Shown here: positions 34,543 through 47,117 of the stretch, piece by piece
Numbering within the stretch: the first letter of the stretch is position 1
Layout of the letters: each line of letters begins with the position of its first letter
DNA from: Balaenoptera acutorostrata
Lineage: Eukaryota > Chordata > Mammalia > Artiodactyla > Balaenopteridae
DNA length: 64,000 bases
Assembly: GCF_949987535.1 (NCBI RefSeq)
Contig: NC_080073.1
Span: 94,713,344-94,777,343, forward strand
Reading direction: 5' to 3'
Translations under genes and position numbers: made by a program
Notes under the pieces: model-generated
Told to the model about the DNA's origin: nothing
Database searches by the model: none
Seen by the model: the letters and a program-made list of their open reading frames with translations, nothing else

Positions 34543-37500
34543 CTGGAAGAAAAAGGGAGGTTTTTCTTTCAATCTGGTTCTTTTCCCTTAAGAAGCCGGC
34601 CCGAAGGATTCCCCGCTGTCGCCCAAGGCACTCGGGCAGCGACACGCCACACCCTCCAATGCCACGCCCGCATCGGCCACGCTGCACACACCACGCAGGT
34701 CAGGCCAGCATCTCACATGAATGAACTCTTCACACCCAAGATGCACGACCTCGCTGCTGGCTGCCCAGAGCCCGTCAGCAACACCGGAAGAGTCACAGAC
34801 CCGGACCATCACCCCGGAGGGCGACGTCCTCCCCAGCAGTGTGCACCACTCCGTCCCCATCGAAAACCGGCCCCGTCTCTCTAGTCTCTGTTAATGTGTA
34901 CACCCACCTCCAGCTGACCCAGAGCCCCAGAATACCTACGGGACAGCGGAACAGACCTCTTGCCCACTGCCCACCAGCGTCTCTCCTGCTTGCTCTCCCT
35001 GATCAACAACGGAACAAGCCCAGAGCGTCCCTCCCCCACCCCTGCCAGCTCTAGACGGAGCACCTTCACAGGGGACAAGCCGGAGAGGAGGAGGAAGGGA
35101 TGGAGAAAAGGGACAAGTCAAGCACCGCGAGGTGACGTGGAAACCTCCGCTAGTAAGGTTAGTGGCTCCACTCACACGGCCTGTCATTCGAGGGCCCTTG
35201 TTGGGTGCCCCTGCCCCCCGGCCCCAGCTCACCTCCCTGCGTCTGCACAAACCACTATGCCTGTTGTCCCGGGCGTGGCGCGGGGCCCCTGAAAGGTGGA
35301 ACCAGAGCAGAACTAAGGACCTTCTCAGCACCGGAGGCTGCAGGGCTTTGGTTAGCATCTTTCGAGTTTTCAGGGGGACGTTAAGAAATTCGGAAGAGCT
35401 GGCACGTGGCACCAACACTAAAGCACATCTAGCTGTCCTTGCTGAGTCCTCATCCTCCTCTTCACAAGGCCACCGAGCAACACCGCTTGATTCCACGTCA
35501 TGTCCCCTTACGGCAAGATGGAGATACAATCCAGACTTGCTTTAGGAGGGGCATTACAAGAAGGAACTCTCCAATCCATGCAAAACTCTAGCCTCCATCT
35601 AAGGGTCAGGCCATCTGGAAATTTTAACGATTAACCAAATTCTGGAACTTTCTTTAGCTGGTCTCTTCAACTGAAAAAGTAGCATCTCTTGATCAAAAAG
35701 TTATTACCTAGAATTCCAAAAGGGTAGTAACTCTTGAGCATTGAAATCTACAGCTGCAAGACTACCCTCGGGTGAAATCTAGCAACTTAAACCATCCAGC
35801 AGACCAAGGGCTGGCCTAGTTAGTGGCTGGTTTACAGCACCGAGTTCACGAAGCCGGCCACTGGCCACACCCAAGATGACTGGCACCACTGCACTCTGTG
35901 ACCAGAGCCCAACATGCGCACGTGTGCCTGAAATGATGGCCATTTCATTTTTTAAAAGAGGTTTCCATGGCCTTCCATCCTCTAGTTCCTCAGCATTGCT
36001 TCTTCGCTAAGTGGTGATGGCACCTTTTACAAGTCACTTATCGTTGATGCCCAAGTCTTCTCATCTGTAAAATGAAGGGCTCTGATCTGTCTCCCAAGGA
36101 CAGCAAGAGAACTAAGTGGGTAATGAGTGGGAAAGAACTAGTAAAGCATAAATAACTCTGCCTTAATTAAATACAACATCAAAGAAGGAGAACCATTCTC
36201 AGGAGGAGACCAGGTGATGGGAGGGAGGGAGGGAGGCAAACCTACAGAGAGAGAGAACACAGATGCAGCCTCCAGGGCTCAGGCTGCCTCTGGATTAAGG
36301 ATCTAACTCCTTCAGCACTTTCCTTCCTTGGCTAAGATTCGAATCCACTTCTGGAACTGAGTCTTGATACTCCCAAATCTTCTGTTTTCTTTTTTGTTTA
36401 AACCCTGCTGAAATCACAGGAGAGGATTTTTTTTTTTTTTCCAGCTCCTTGGCTTCTGTTCATGCTCTAGTCTGGTCTGGTCTTCCCTACCTACTTTTCT
36501 TAGAATCCAAAACAGATGCAACAGCTAGAGGGCAAAAAATGTCCTCCAGGCAAAGCATCTGGCTGTCACAGAATCGCAACGGCTCCACTTCCAGACCAGC
36601 ACATAGGAGACAGGCGTGGGCCCTTGAACGGTGACACTGGTCGCTGGCAAAGCATTAAGCTTCTTGGCCAGAGGTCCAGGTCGGATGTGAGACAGTAAAC
36701 CCCTCCCCTTCTCTCCCACGGCACACTGTACAGCCTCCTCCATCAGTCGCCACACGGGAGAAAGAGGCCGTCGGAGGCTGTGTGGGAGGGGCGTGTCCCT
36801 CTTGTTTGGACTCTCTGCAGTTTCCAGAATGAAGGTATAAATGTCCCCTGCTCCTCATTCCCACCCTGCTGTTCGCATACTACAACATCATTGATACTGA
36901 GATTCCCCCCAAAAGAGGAGGAGGACTGAAGTCAGCCTACCAGTACCCAAGGAACAGAGCTTTGGTGGGGGGGGGGGGGAACCCCACCCCTCCTGCCCTC
37001 CTGCCCCCCTGAAAATCTCAGTGGAGTTGAGATGTGTACCTCTAGGTTGGCTCCAACCTTACACAATACATCTGAATCCCACATCTTCATTGTAAGCTTT
37101 TGGGTGTGGAATAAGTGGTAGGAAATGGAGGGTATCAGCCCATGGCAGGGGGCCTGAGTTTCCATCCTTCTAAGGATGCAGGGCCTCCTGTCCTGTGCAC
37201 ATGGCACAGCTTGTCATCAGTGCAAACTCTGATGAGAAGCAATGACAGACTCTATGGAGCAGGGCGAGTCAGTGGGTATATTCTGTCACAACGTTCTTAA
37301 AACACACGTGCACACAATTAAAATGGAAGTGGAGCAGATAAGCAGACGTGAGCATCCCTTCTGCACAGTAACATCATTAAATGCCTAAAAATACTGCCTG
37401 TGTCAACTGTTTGAGCCCAGAGGCAGGGAAGAGTCCTGTGGGAGCTACTGCAGGTGACACACAGCACTCTTCCCAAAAGGCCTGACCTCTGTGAGGTGGT

Positions 37501-37800
37501 CTCGCCCACCCCTGTATCATATGCAGTGGGAGACCCATCCTTCTGCCTGCCACTTATAGCCTGACTCATCTCAGGCTCCACATCAGCTCTATCAGGACAA
37601 GGCTGTGATATCAGGACAAGGCCTGGAAGTCTGGAGGGTCCCCTCCAGGGCTGGTTGAACAAGAGTCATACCTACTCACACATACCCCTAGTTCCATTTC
37701 CAACTTATCCCCAAATACTTCTGCTCTGCACTGCCTTTCCGGGGCCCCAAACACTGCAAAGACTGGTTGGATAAAAATTATAGCTACTTTGAAAGGGCAA
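34543..37800 (-). other. GMPR: GMPR intron 8, proximal part
   Basis: This is intronic sequence between the last two GMPR exons, up to the L1 fragment. It has a MIR-like piece near 36020-36110, a GGGA-rich stretch near 36220, and a run of 13 G at 36967-36979. No gene is recognised; the many frames near 34.5-35.5 kb reflect GC-rich composition. Confidence 0.7.
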
Positions 37801-37814
37801 GATATCTTTTCTAA

Positions 37815-39913
37815 TCAAAGATGACACAAACAGATGGAAAGATATACCATATTCTTGGATTGGAAAAATAAATATTGTCAAAATTACTACACTACCCAAG
37901 GTAATTTACATATTCAGTGCAATCCCTGTCAAGTTACTAATAGCATTTTTCACAGAAGTAGGACAAAAAAATCTTAAAATTTGTATGGAGACACAAAATA
38001 ACCAAAGCAATCTCGAGAAAGAAAAAGTTGGAGGAATCAGGCTCCCTGACTTCAGACTACACTACAGAGCTACAGTCATCAAAACAGTATAGTACTGGCA
38101 CAAAGATAGAAATATAGACCAATGGAACAGGATAGAAAGTCCAGAATAAACCCACGCACCTATGGTCAACCAATCTATGACAAAGGAGGCAACGATATAC
38201 AATGGAGAAAAGACAGCTTCCTCACTAAGTGGTGCTGGGAAAGCTGGACAGCTACATGTAAAAAAATGAAATTAGAACATTCTTTAGCACCATACACAAA
38301 AATAAAATGGATTAAAGACCTAAATGTAAGACCGGATACTATAAAACTCTTAGAGGAAAACATAGGCAGAACACTCTGACATAAATCACAGCAAGATGCT
38401 TTTTGACCCACCTCCTAGAGTAATGGAAATAAAAACAAAAATAAACAAATGGGACCTAATGAAACTTAAAAGCTTTTGCACAGCAAAAGAAACCATAAAC
38501 AAAACGAAAAGACAGCCCACAGGATGGGAGAAAATATGCAAACTATGCGACCAACAAGGGATTAATCTTCAAAATTTACAAACAGCTCATGTGGCTCAAT
38601 ATCAAAAAAAAACAACCCAATCAAAAAATGGGCAGAAGACCTAAACAGACATTTCTCCAAAGAAGACATACAGATGGCCAAGAGGCACATGAAAAGATTC
38701 TCAACATCGCTAATTATTAGAGAAACGCAAATCAAAACTACAATGAGATACCTCACACCAGTCAGAATGGCCATCATCAAAAAGTCTACAAACAATAAAT
38801 GCTGAGAGGGTATGGAAGAAAGGGAACCCTCCTACACTGTTGGTGGGAATGTACATTGGTACAGCCACTATGGAGTACAGTATGGAGGTTCCTTAAGAAA
38901 CTAAAAATAGAGCTACCATATGATCAAGCAATCCCACTCCTGGGCATATATCCAGAGGAAAACATGGTTCAAAAGGATATATGCACTCCCAATGTTCATT
39001 GCAGCACTGTTTACAATAGCCAAGACATGGAAGCAACCTAAATGTCCATATACTCCATAAAGAAGATGTGGAGTATCTATATACAATAGAATATTACTCA
39101 GCCATTAAAAAGAATGAAATAATGCCATTTGCAGCAACATGGATGGACCTAGAGATTATCATACTAAGTGAAGTCAGTCAGACAGAGAAAGACAAATCAT
39201 ATGATATCATGCAGAATCTAAAAAAAAAAAATGATACAAATGAACTTATTTACAAAACAAACAGACTCGCAGACTTAAAGAATGAACTTATGGTTACCAG
39301 GAAGGAAGGGTCGGGGTAGGGATAGATTGGGAGTTTGGGATTGACATGTACACACTGCTATATTTAAAACACATAACCAACAAAGACCTACTGTATAGCA
39401 CAGGGAACTATACTCAATATTTTGTAATAATCTACAAGGAGAAAGAATCTGAAAAAAAATAGATGGGGCTTCCCTGGTGGCGCAGTGGTTGGGAATCTGC
39501 CTGCCAATGCAGGGGACACGGGTTCAAGCCCTGGTCTGGGAAGATCCCACATGCCGCGGAGCAACTGGGCCCGTGAGCCACAATTACTGAGCCTGCGCGT
39601 CTGGAGCCTGTGCTCCGCAACAAGAGAGGCCGCGACGGTGAGAGGCCTGCGCACCGCGATGAAGAGTGGCCCCCCCACTTGCCACAACTAGAGAAAGCCT
39701 GCTCGCACAGAAACGAAGCCCCAACACAGCCATAAATAAATAAATAAATAAATAATAAAAAAAAGAGAGGACTAAGGAGGTGATTCTGTACCTCTTTAAA
39801 AAAAAAAAAAAAAAATAGATGAATATGTATATATAACTGAATCACTTTGCTGTACACCTGAAACTAACACAACATTGTAAATCAACTGTACTTCAGTAAA
39901 AAAAAAAAAAAAT
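37815..39913 (+). mobile_element. L1 3' portion (broken ORF2 end), SINE-interrupted
   Basis: This is the 3' part of a LINE-1 in sense orientation. Conceptual pieces include [21 protein letters not shown] and YTIEYYSAIKKNEIMPFAATW, the usual carboxy-terminal end of the ORF2 reverse-transcriptase protein, spread over several frames with stops, so it is dead. The 3' end is cut by a CHR SINE at 39466 and resumes at about 39808 before a poly(A). It lies in GMPR intron 8, opposite to GMPR. Confidence 0.85.
39466..39807 (+). mobile_element. CHR-type SINE inserted into L1
   Basis: A gggcttccctggtggcgcag head, tRNA-like promoter boxes and AAAT tail. The L1 sequence aaaaaaaatagatg is duplicated on both sides (ending at 39465 and 39821), which shows that the SINE landed in the older L1. 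Confidence 0.9.
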
Positions 39914-40108
39914 TTAAGCCAGTTATTTCTTTAATTGAACATCTTAATTAAGAAATATATATGTGTTCTAGCTCCTTCCTATGGTACTATAATATAAACA
40001 GACTCATATTCTTTGAGACCCACTTCCACCCCATTTCTGTAAGAAGCCGGGGAACGCAACCTCACTGGTGACGGCGCTGCCCACCCCCGCTCCACCCACC
40101 CTCCATAC

Positions 40109-40268
40109 CTGTACTCCGCAACCCCTCCCGCATGTTTCTTCATCGCTGTCTCTGAGCTCATCCCATAGAACAGCTTGAGCTTCTGTCCATTCCTCTCGAT
40201 CACCTCTCCAGCACACTCAGTATGGCCCGAAAACATCCCTCCCAGCATGACAAAATCTGCTCCGGCTC
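40109..40268 (-). CDS. GMPR: GMPR exon 8 (residues 233-286)
   Basis: On the - strand this exon follows an acceptor (ggagtgcag) and encodes [23 protein letters not shown], part of the phosphate-binding barrel loop shared by GMPR and [15 protein letters not shown] and KHAGGVAEY follow. It is 160 bases long: two bases complete Gly233, then come 52 codons, then AG of the Arg286 codon. The donor is AG|gtatgg. Residue 256 is Ile, where human GMPR has a well-known Phe/Ile polymorphism. It sits 0.2 kb beyond an L1/SINE cluster in the intron. Confidence 0.96.
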
Positions 40269-40763
40269 CTGCACTCCGAAGTGGGGACGAAAAGAAGCAG
40301 CAGAGAAAAGAGCTCAGAGAAAATCGGCTCCGGAAAGATGCAAGTGCTACCAACCCACCCTCCCTCCTCCTGGCTATGGTCAGAGAAAAGCGCAACCTCC
40401 CCACTTTGGAAAAAAGTTAAGAAGGGCAGATGGGCACTGGATGCTCCAAGCAACAAGTCAGCCTACTGAAACTTGGTGGCTAATACAGTGGACAATCCTT
40501 AATGGTTATTGATGACTTCCTATCTATGACCACCTTCCACAGGTCTAACTCTCTGAAAATCAAAGACACATTAATAATTGGGCAGCACCTCAGCATGTTG
40601 TCCAATCTCATACGTAATACAATAACTCCTCTGCCATGTCCCCATCAGGCATCTGGTCTACCTGAAGCTCTCAGCGCTCTCACACAGTGTAGATATGAAG
40701 GGACCTCAGAACAGACAGAACCTCCTGCACTAGAGCTTGGGCATGAAGGAGAGAAACCTGTAA

Positions 40764-40821
40764 GTACGTATATATGTATATGTACATCATACACATATAC
40801 ACACATATATATGTGTATACA
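40764..40821. repeat. TA/TG-rich near-palindromic microsatellite
   Basis: Runs such as cgtatatatgtatatgtaca and cacatatatatgtgtatac can fold back on themselves. 0.5 kb from GMPR exon 8. Confidence 0.6.
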
Positions 40822-40829
40822 TCCTATAA

Positions 40830-42458
40830 AACTCTACCCGCACCTCTGTTGTGATAAACATTTGACTTCCAGAGTAAACAATACCCCATATTAATCACCA
40901 AATGACATGAAACTTCCAGGATAGGTACACAGGAGACTGGGGTGTTGAAACTGCCTTTGTAGGTTACGTTGGATCAGGACCAGGGATAGTTGGAACGGGG
41001 GGCGGGGGGTAACTCACTGCTGTGTCCTCAGTGTTTATTATAGCACATGGCACATGGCAGGTGTGGAGTAACTAGTTGTTAGCAAAGTAAAAGGCATACA
41101 TGGAAGAAACAGAAATAGTCACTATTCCCCATCCTCAGTGAGTCCTACTGAGGGTTTACATTCAGAATAGGAGGACATCAGCATACAGATGCGTTAAGTA
41201 ATCACGAAGGACAAGGAAGAGCAGACACAGGATCCCCTGAAATGTGACCTTGATTGCTTCCATCTGGTCACTTAAATATTTACAGGAGGACTTTGGGGTG
41301 TGCCTCAGGCGGTCTAGTCCCTTCCGTCCAGCATTACGGAAGCCAGGGGCTGCAGGGCTGGCGCCTGGGCCTGGCAATCAGGCAACCAAGGCACAGGACC
41401 TCTCTACTTGGCAGCAAGCTTTGCAGACTCTTCCCTGCAGGGTCCCTAACACAACTGCTGGCTCCTTGACCCCCCTGCCGTGATTATACGGGGGCAGAGG
41501 ACAACTGGTGTCTGGCCAGGCCTCCGGAAAACCACAACCCCAGGAGCAGATGTAAACAGCAGGAACGCAGAGCACAGATCCACTCAAACAATGCTTTGAA
41601 GTGGCTTCCAATTATTTTCCTTTCTGAACACTCTCGTGTCCCTTCCTAACCAGCATTTTGCCCCGACCTGGTCCCCCTCCCTCCACAGGCGTGGCTGCGT
41701 TTCCTGGGGGAGCGCGGGGAGGGAAAGCTGCCGGAGCGGGAGTCCAGACACCACTTGGGCAGGGTGCACCGTGGGCACTATTAGAAGGGAGCCCGAGACA
41801 GAACACCCATCAGTATTAAGTACACACAGCACAAAAATCAACAGTAGGGATGTCCCTGGCAGCACGCAGGGTCCCACCTCACAGGTGGGATTCCCCAGCT
41901 GTGCGGCAGCGCTGACTCCTGCCCGCAGTTGGCGAGGGTTCAGCGGCAGGCACAGAGCACGGCACGCAGAGATGCTGGGCCTCCCAGTGCCTCCCCAAGG
42001 AAACACCTGGCTCCTGCGGGATCACAGCCGGACGCCGCCGCCCCCTGCTGGGACACACAGGCTCCTCGGCCTCCGGGGAGAAACTGCGCTAGGGCTCCCG
42101 TCCCTCCCTCGGGATTCCCCCAGGTTAGGCTCCAAAGACCCCCTCGCTTAAGTTTTCGCTGTCTCAGACCCGATACAGTCCTCTTCCACGGGTACCCTGA
42201 GCCTTCTCAGTGGTGACTTCTGGGCTATGACTTCACCCACTCCTGGCCCACAGGGTAACACCCCTCCATCTATCCCTGGGCACTCGGCCTGCTCTGCCAC
42301 CAACCAGCACCAAACTGATGCCAGGATTTGGGCCAATTAGGGGCTGAAATCTGGGGAGAGGAAACCCAGGATTGGCCCTGAACTTCCTAACGTGTCTGCC
42401 ACCTCCTTCCGGCACCCCTGCGGGGAGCTCCCTCCCCTCCCCCTCTGCGGCCTCTTAC
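40830..42458 (-). other. GMPR: GMPR intron 7
   Basis: Intron between GMPR exons 7 and 8. An L2-like end sits near 41040-41080, and the 3' half is GC-rich with a CTCF-like motif at 42038. The frames between 41.6 and 42.4 kb are compositional, with no protein similarity recognised. Confidence 0.7.
42038..42051 (-). promoter_or_regulatory. CTCF-like motif
   Basis: On the - strand this reads CCAGCAGGGGGCGG, a strong CTCF core inside GMPR intron 7. It faces the + strand motif at 5703. Confidence 0.45.
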
Positions 42459-42501
42459 CAAAGGCTTTGGCGACATCTCCTGGACACGTGCAGCCTCCGT
42501 C
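42459..42501 (-). CDS. GMPR: GMPR exon 7 (residues 219-233), 43 bases
   Basis: This tiny exon encodes DGGCTCPGDVAKAF plus the first base of Gly233. Asp219-Gly-Gly binds the GMP phosphate in this family. Acceptor (tttttgaag) and donor (TTTG|gtaaga) are both good, and phases agree with both neighbours (0 on entry, 1 on exit). It is too short to stand out as an ORF and was recognised from protein similarity and splice sites. Confidence 0.95.
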
Positions 42502-45108
42502 CTTCAAAAAGGAAAGAGCAAAGAGAAGCCGTCAGTGGGAGCCCGGCCCAGCCGTCCCCCTCCCTCCCCTGGGGGGATTCGGTGGCATCTGCTGGTCCAG
42601 CCCCCTCCTCCCACCCCTGCCTGCAGCCAAGCACACAACCCTCAGGGCCAAGGCCCGACGCGCCCCTCAACACCACACCTTCTGTTCCCCAGGCCCCGTC
42701 AGTCCTCTCTCAGGTCTGCACACCCACTGCCTGTCCCCCCCCCCCCCCCTCGACCGAGCCCGGGCACCTGCACCCCCGCCTGGGATGCAGAAGCAGGAAC
42801 TGCTGAGCGGGCAGGGTGCAGGGGCTGGACCTCATCCTCCGCCAGCCCCTGCACAACACGCCTGGCCACTGGCCAGCCACATAACCATCATTCACAGTGG
42901 TCACCTTTCCCCCGCTGCCCGGCATGAAGTGAGGTTTATTTAGCACAAAAGCGGAAGTATTTTATGAGCCAGAGAGGACACTGAATTTGCTGCTTTATAC
43001 TTCCAGCCACTCCACGTGTCTCTTAGTCACCTTCCTGTAAGGTATCCAGTTACCTCCAAGTCAAACATGCATTCCTGACACCCACTCGACCCGCACAGTG
43101 CCCTACGCTGGTTCAGTGCCTGGCAGGGTGGCCTGACATCTAGGGCTGCCCGGCACAGTTTGGCCGTGGGGCTTATGTTTCAACACCAGGGACCCAGTAC
43201 AAAGCTACTAGGACACAGACCCGTTGTGTTTTCTTACAAGCACAAGAGGCACAAAATAACCAGGCTGCTACCTCCTATTGGCAGTGTGGCTGTGTGAGGT
43301 CCGAGGAGGAAGAGACCAGAGAGGTGGCCTGGGGTAGCAGCCTGCCCAGCAGGGAGAGGCACGGAGCAGAGGCACCGAAGCCGGGTCAGTGCTCGGGGCT
43401 GGCGTGACGTGACAGAGCCCAGAGCGGGTCTCGGAGGGAAGTGCCTGTCCCCAGGAGGGGGGGACACACTTTGGGAAGGACACAGAAGACCCAGGCCACC
43501 CGGGCTACCTTGTGTGATGATGGCAGGAAGGTGCACGCGCCCCTGGAGTTGGAGGGCGTCTCCGTGGAACTGGGACAGACCACTGTACAAATAGCATCTC
43601 CAGCTGAGGACGTGGGTCTCTGTGACTCAATCCTTCTTTTCTGATATGCTTTTAGGCCTGTCCCTCCGGGAGCTAGACCTCAAATACTGCTTTCCTTGCT
43701 TCTTTGATCAAAGGCAGGTGTGAAGGCTCAATCTCTGGCTTTTATGAATATTTACTGATGGCAATTATCTCCTCCTTGATCAAGTGCATTATTCACATGT
43801 GGCTTCCCTGACCCCGGAGGGCCACGGGTTCATGAGCAATTATTTCAGAGGCAGTCTCTCCATATAAGGTATCTGGCCAAGGCCCTTCATGTGAAGACAG
43901 TCAAGGCTCTGTGTATCCTGTTGCTGCTTCAAATCTCCAGCATATTTACTTTCTCTTTCAAAGGTGCAACCCCTCTATGCCCTCCACTTGACCTCCCATT
44001 ATTTTTAAAGTGCTTTATCTTTTTATCAAAACCAGTTCTCCACAATAGGGTTTCAAACTTGTAACCTCAAAAGATTAAATAAACTCATGCTCCCAATAAA
44101 AAGGTCCCTAACATGATCTGACTTTTAAAAAAGTGTACTCACGTGCACACACACGCACAAAAGTGTGTCCTTAAGTCTTTTGCTCACTCACTAGTGAGTG
44201 ATTAGCTCGTGACTGCTAGGGTGGCTCGTGCTGGCTTCTGAAAATGCCACACTCATGTGGTCAGTGATGAGGGCTGACTCAGAAAGTCTGTGCTCTTGGG
44301 ACCCCAAGAAAATGAGGTCTTCTCCTCCCAGGATGGGCCAAGATGTCCACAGTTAATAGGACTTTGTAATGTGCCGCAGAGAGGAAGCCATACACAGGGC
44401 CTTGTCTGTTCATTGTGCTGTGGTGGGATTTAGGAAACAGCTAATGCAGAGCAAACAAGCGGGACTGCAATTTAACCCCGTGCAACCCAACGTCACATAA
44501 CGCTTTCCGGCAAAGGAGTCTGCTCCCTACTACCATTTATAGGTAATTTCCAGAAGTGGTTAAAGCATCCTTTCATGTTCTCAGGAGGCAGAGCAGTATG
44601 GGGAAACCTCTGCAATCTGAGACACGTTTACTTCCATACATGAACATGCATAGCTGCACGGAGTTTGTAAAAAAACAACATGCAAATATTCCAACGGTTA
44701 CTTGTTTTCCAAGAGTGTTAACATATTTTAGTAAAAGGCATCACATGACATGAGTGGCAATTCGATCTGTGAACTGTCAGCATGACCTCTTCTTAAAAAT
44801 ACTTGCCCAGCCCTAAAAGAAGGGGCAGTGAAAAGTCAGCATGCAGTGGGCAGAGGGAATTGGAATCAAGCACCAGCTATGAACAAGGGATTGTTACTAA
44901 CTTCATTTTTCTATTCAAACACCACAAGAACCTGAAGCTGATACTTTATAGGTGGGGAAAGACAAAGAGGGAGACTCAGAAAGGTTGAGTGACTTGCCCA
45001 AGGTCACACAGCTATAATAATGGAAGAACGAGACTAGAACCCTACTTAAGAGTAAACTCTAAAAATGTCTAGCAGCATACATATAAAAACATTAGCAGTG
45101 GTTATCTT
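42502..45108 (-). other. GMPR: GMPR intron 6, proximal part
   Basis: GC-rich near exon 7, with a 15-C run at 42735-42749, then ordinary sequence. A MIR fragment (gacttgcccaaggtcacaca) sits at about 44930-45040. No further gene seen. Confidence 0.7.
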
Positions 45109-45123
45109 AAGATGGCATTTCTA

Positions 45124-46256
45124 TAGAAGCAAAAATAAAGAAATGGGACCTAATCAAACTTACAAGCTTTTGCACAGCAAAGGAAACCATAAACAAAACA
45201 AAAAGACAACCTACGGACTGGGAAAGGATATTTGCAAATGATGCAACCAACAAGGGCTTAATTTTCAAAATATACAAACAGCTCATACAACTCCATAACA
45301 AAAAAAACAAACAACCCAATCAAAAAAATGGGCAAAAGACCTAAATAAACATTTCTCCAAAGAAGACATACAGATGGCCAACAGGCACATGAAAAGATCC
45401 TCATCATTGCTAATTATCAGAGGAATCCAAATAAAAACTACACTGAGGTATCACCTCACACAGGTCAGAATGGCCACCATCAAAAAGTCTACAAATAACG
45501 AATGCTGGAGAGGGTGTGGAGGAAAGGGAACCCTCCTACACTGCTGGTGGGAATGTAAATTGGTGCAGCCACGAGAGAAAACACTATGGCAGTTCCTTTA
45601 AAAACTAAAAATAGTTACCATATGATCCAGAAATTCCACTCCTGGGCATATATGCAGACAAAACTCTAATTCGAAAAGATACATGCACCCCTATGTTCAC
45701 AGCAGCACTATTCACAATAGCCAAGACATGGAAACAACCTAAATGTCCGTCGACACATGAATGGATAAAAAAGATGTGGTATACATACACAATGGAATAC
45801 TACTCAGCCATAAAAAAGAATGAAATAATGCCATTCTCAGCAACATGGATGGACCTAGAGATTATCATACTAAGTGAAGTAAGTCAGAAAGAGAAAGACA
45901 AATACCATATGATATCACTTATATGTGGAACCTAAAATATGACACAAATGAACTTATCTATGAAATAGACTCAAAGATACAGAGAACAGACTTACGGTTG
46001 CCAAGAAGGAGGGGGTTGAAGGGGGAATGGCCTGGGAGTTTGGGATTAATTAGCAGATGCAAACTATTATGTATAAATGGATAAACAACAAGGTCCTACT
46101 GTACAGCACAGGAAACTATATTCAACATCCTGTGATAAACCATAATAGAAAAGAATATGAAAAAGAATACATATATGTATAACTGAATCACATTGCTATA
46201 CAGCAGAAATTAACACAACATTGTAAATCAACTATAGTAAAATAAATTTTTTGAAA
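45124..46256 (+). mobile_element. 5'-truncated L1 insertion with intact target duplication
   Basis: Sense-oriented 3' end of L1, about 1.1 kb, containing broken pieces of the ORF2 C terminus (YTMEYYSAIKKNEIMPFSATW) and the 3'UTR. The 15-base target AAGATGGCATTTCTA is perfectly duplicated at 45109-45123 and 46257-46271. 5' truncation plus a clean duplication indicates a fairly young target-primed insertion. Confidence 0.9.
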
Positions 46257-46271
46257 AAGATGGCATTTCTA

Positions 46272-47115
46272 GTAATCTTTATTTCCTTTATCTTTGTATT
46301 TCTAAGTTTTTCTAGGCTAAACCTTTTTGGTTGGGGAATTCTTCAAGCCTCAAAATAAATTATTTGAATGACTTTGTTTAGGTCTTTCCAAATAATGGTC
46401 TAACCGTTTCCTAAACAACTACATTAAATCAACAAAATAAGAAATTTGCCAATCAATCTTTCCTTCTTTGCAGAGGGTCAGTGAGTGGATGAGAGCCCTA
46501 CTGACTGGGTGTAGACAAGGAGGGGGTCCGGGGTAACTCTGAATCAGCTTGACCTCTATCATTCCCTCCTCAAACTAGAGAAGCATGCTCTCTAGGTCTT
46601 TATCAAATGCACTGGTTAAAATTTTGGCCTTGAGTAAAGAGACAATAGTGATCCCAGCCAACCTCATCACAGGACCTTTTTTTAGGTCCTGTGAAGCACT
46701 ACAAAGTCCAAGCCATTCTGGGTATCAGTGGACGATGAACTCATCTGGTTGATCCAATCCCTCCCCTTCCTCAGGGTTTACTGGGTCCTGACTCTGATCC
46801 CTTCACTTGAAGACATTCTTGGGGACCCTGTGGGGAAAAGATGAGCTATAAGCACAGGTTAAGCTGAAGTCCCCCAAAGCAGTGTGATGGGAAAGGAGGA
46901 GACCCGGGATGCTGGGCCAACCCTGCATTCTTGGTGACTTCAGCTAGCCCTTCACCCTCTGAGTCTCCACACTTTCTAAATGAGGGCGGTCAAGGGAAGG
47001 AGTGGAACACAGGAGATGAACAGACCTCAGTTTGAGAGCTGGCTCTGCCCCCCACCAGCAATGTGATTCTGAACAAGTTACTTAAGGTCTCAAAGCTTCC
47101 AGTCTCCTCACTGGG
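46272..47115 (-). other. GMPR: GMPR intron 6, no gene seen
   Basis: Unremarkable intron sequence except a perfect 10-bp stem with a 6-base loop at 46668-46693. Confidence 0.6.
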
Positions 47116-47117
47116 TG

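Noticed and set aside
34936..35545. Frames of up to 197 codons on the - strand
   Set aside because: Within GMPR intron 8; Arg/Ser/Pro-rich translation without any domain.
38122..39319. Several protein-like frames with reverse-transcriptase flavour
   Set aside because: They are broken pieces of L1 ORF2, listed as a mobile element and not as genes.
42372..42943. Proline-rich frames of 144-183 codons
   Set aside because: They run across the GMPR exon 7 region on the wrong strand and contain homopolymer runs; chance frames in GC-rich sequence.
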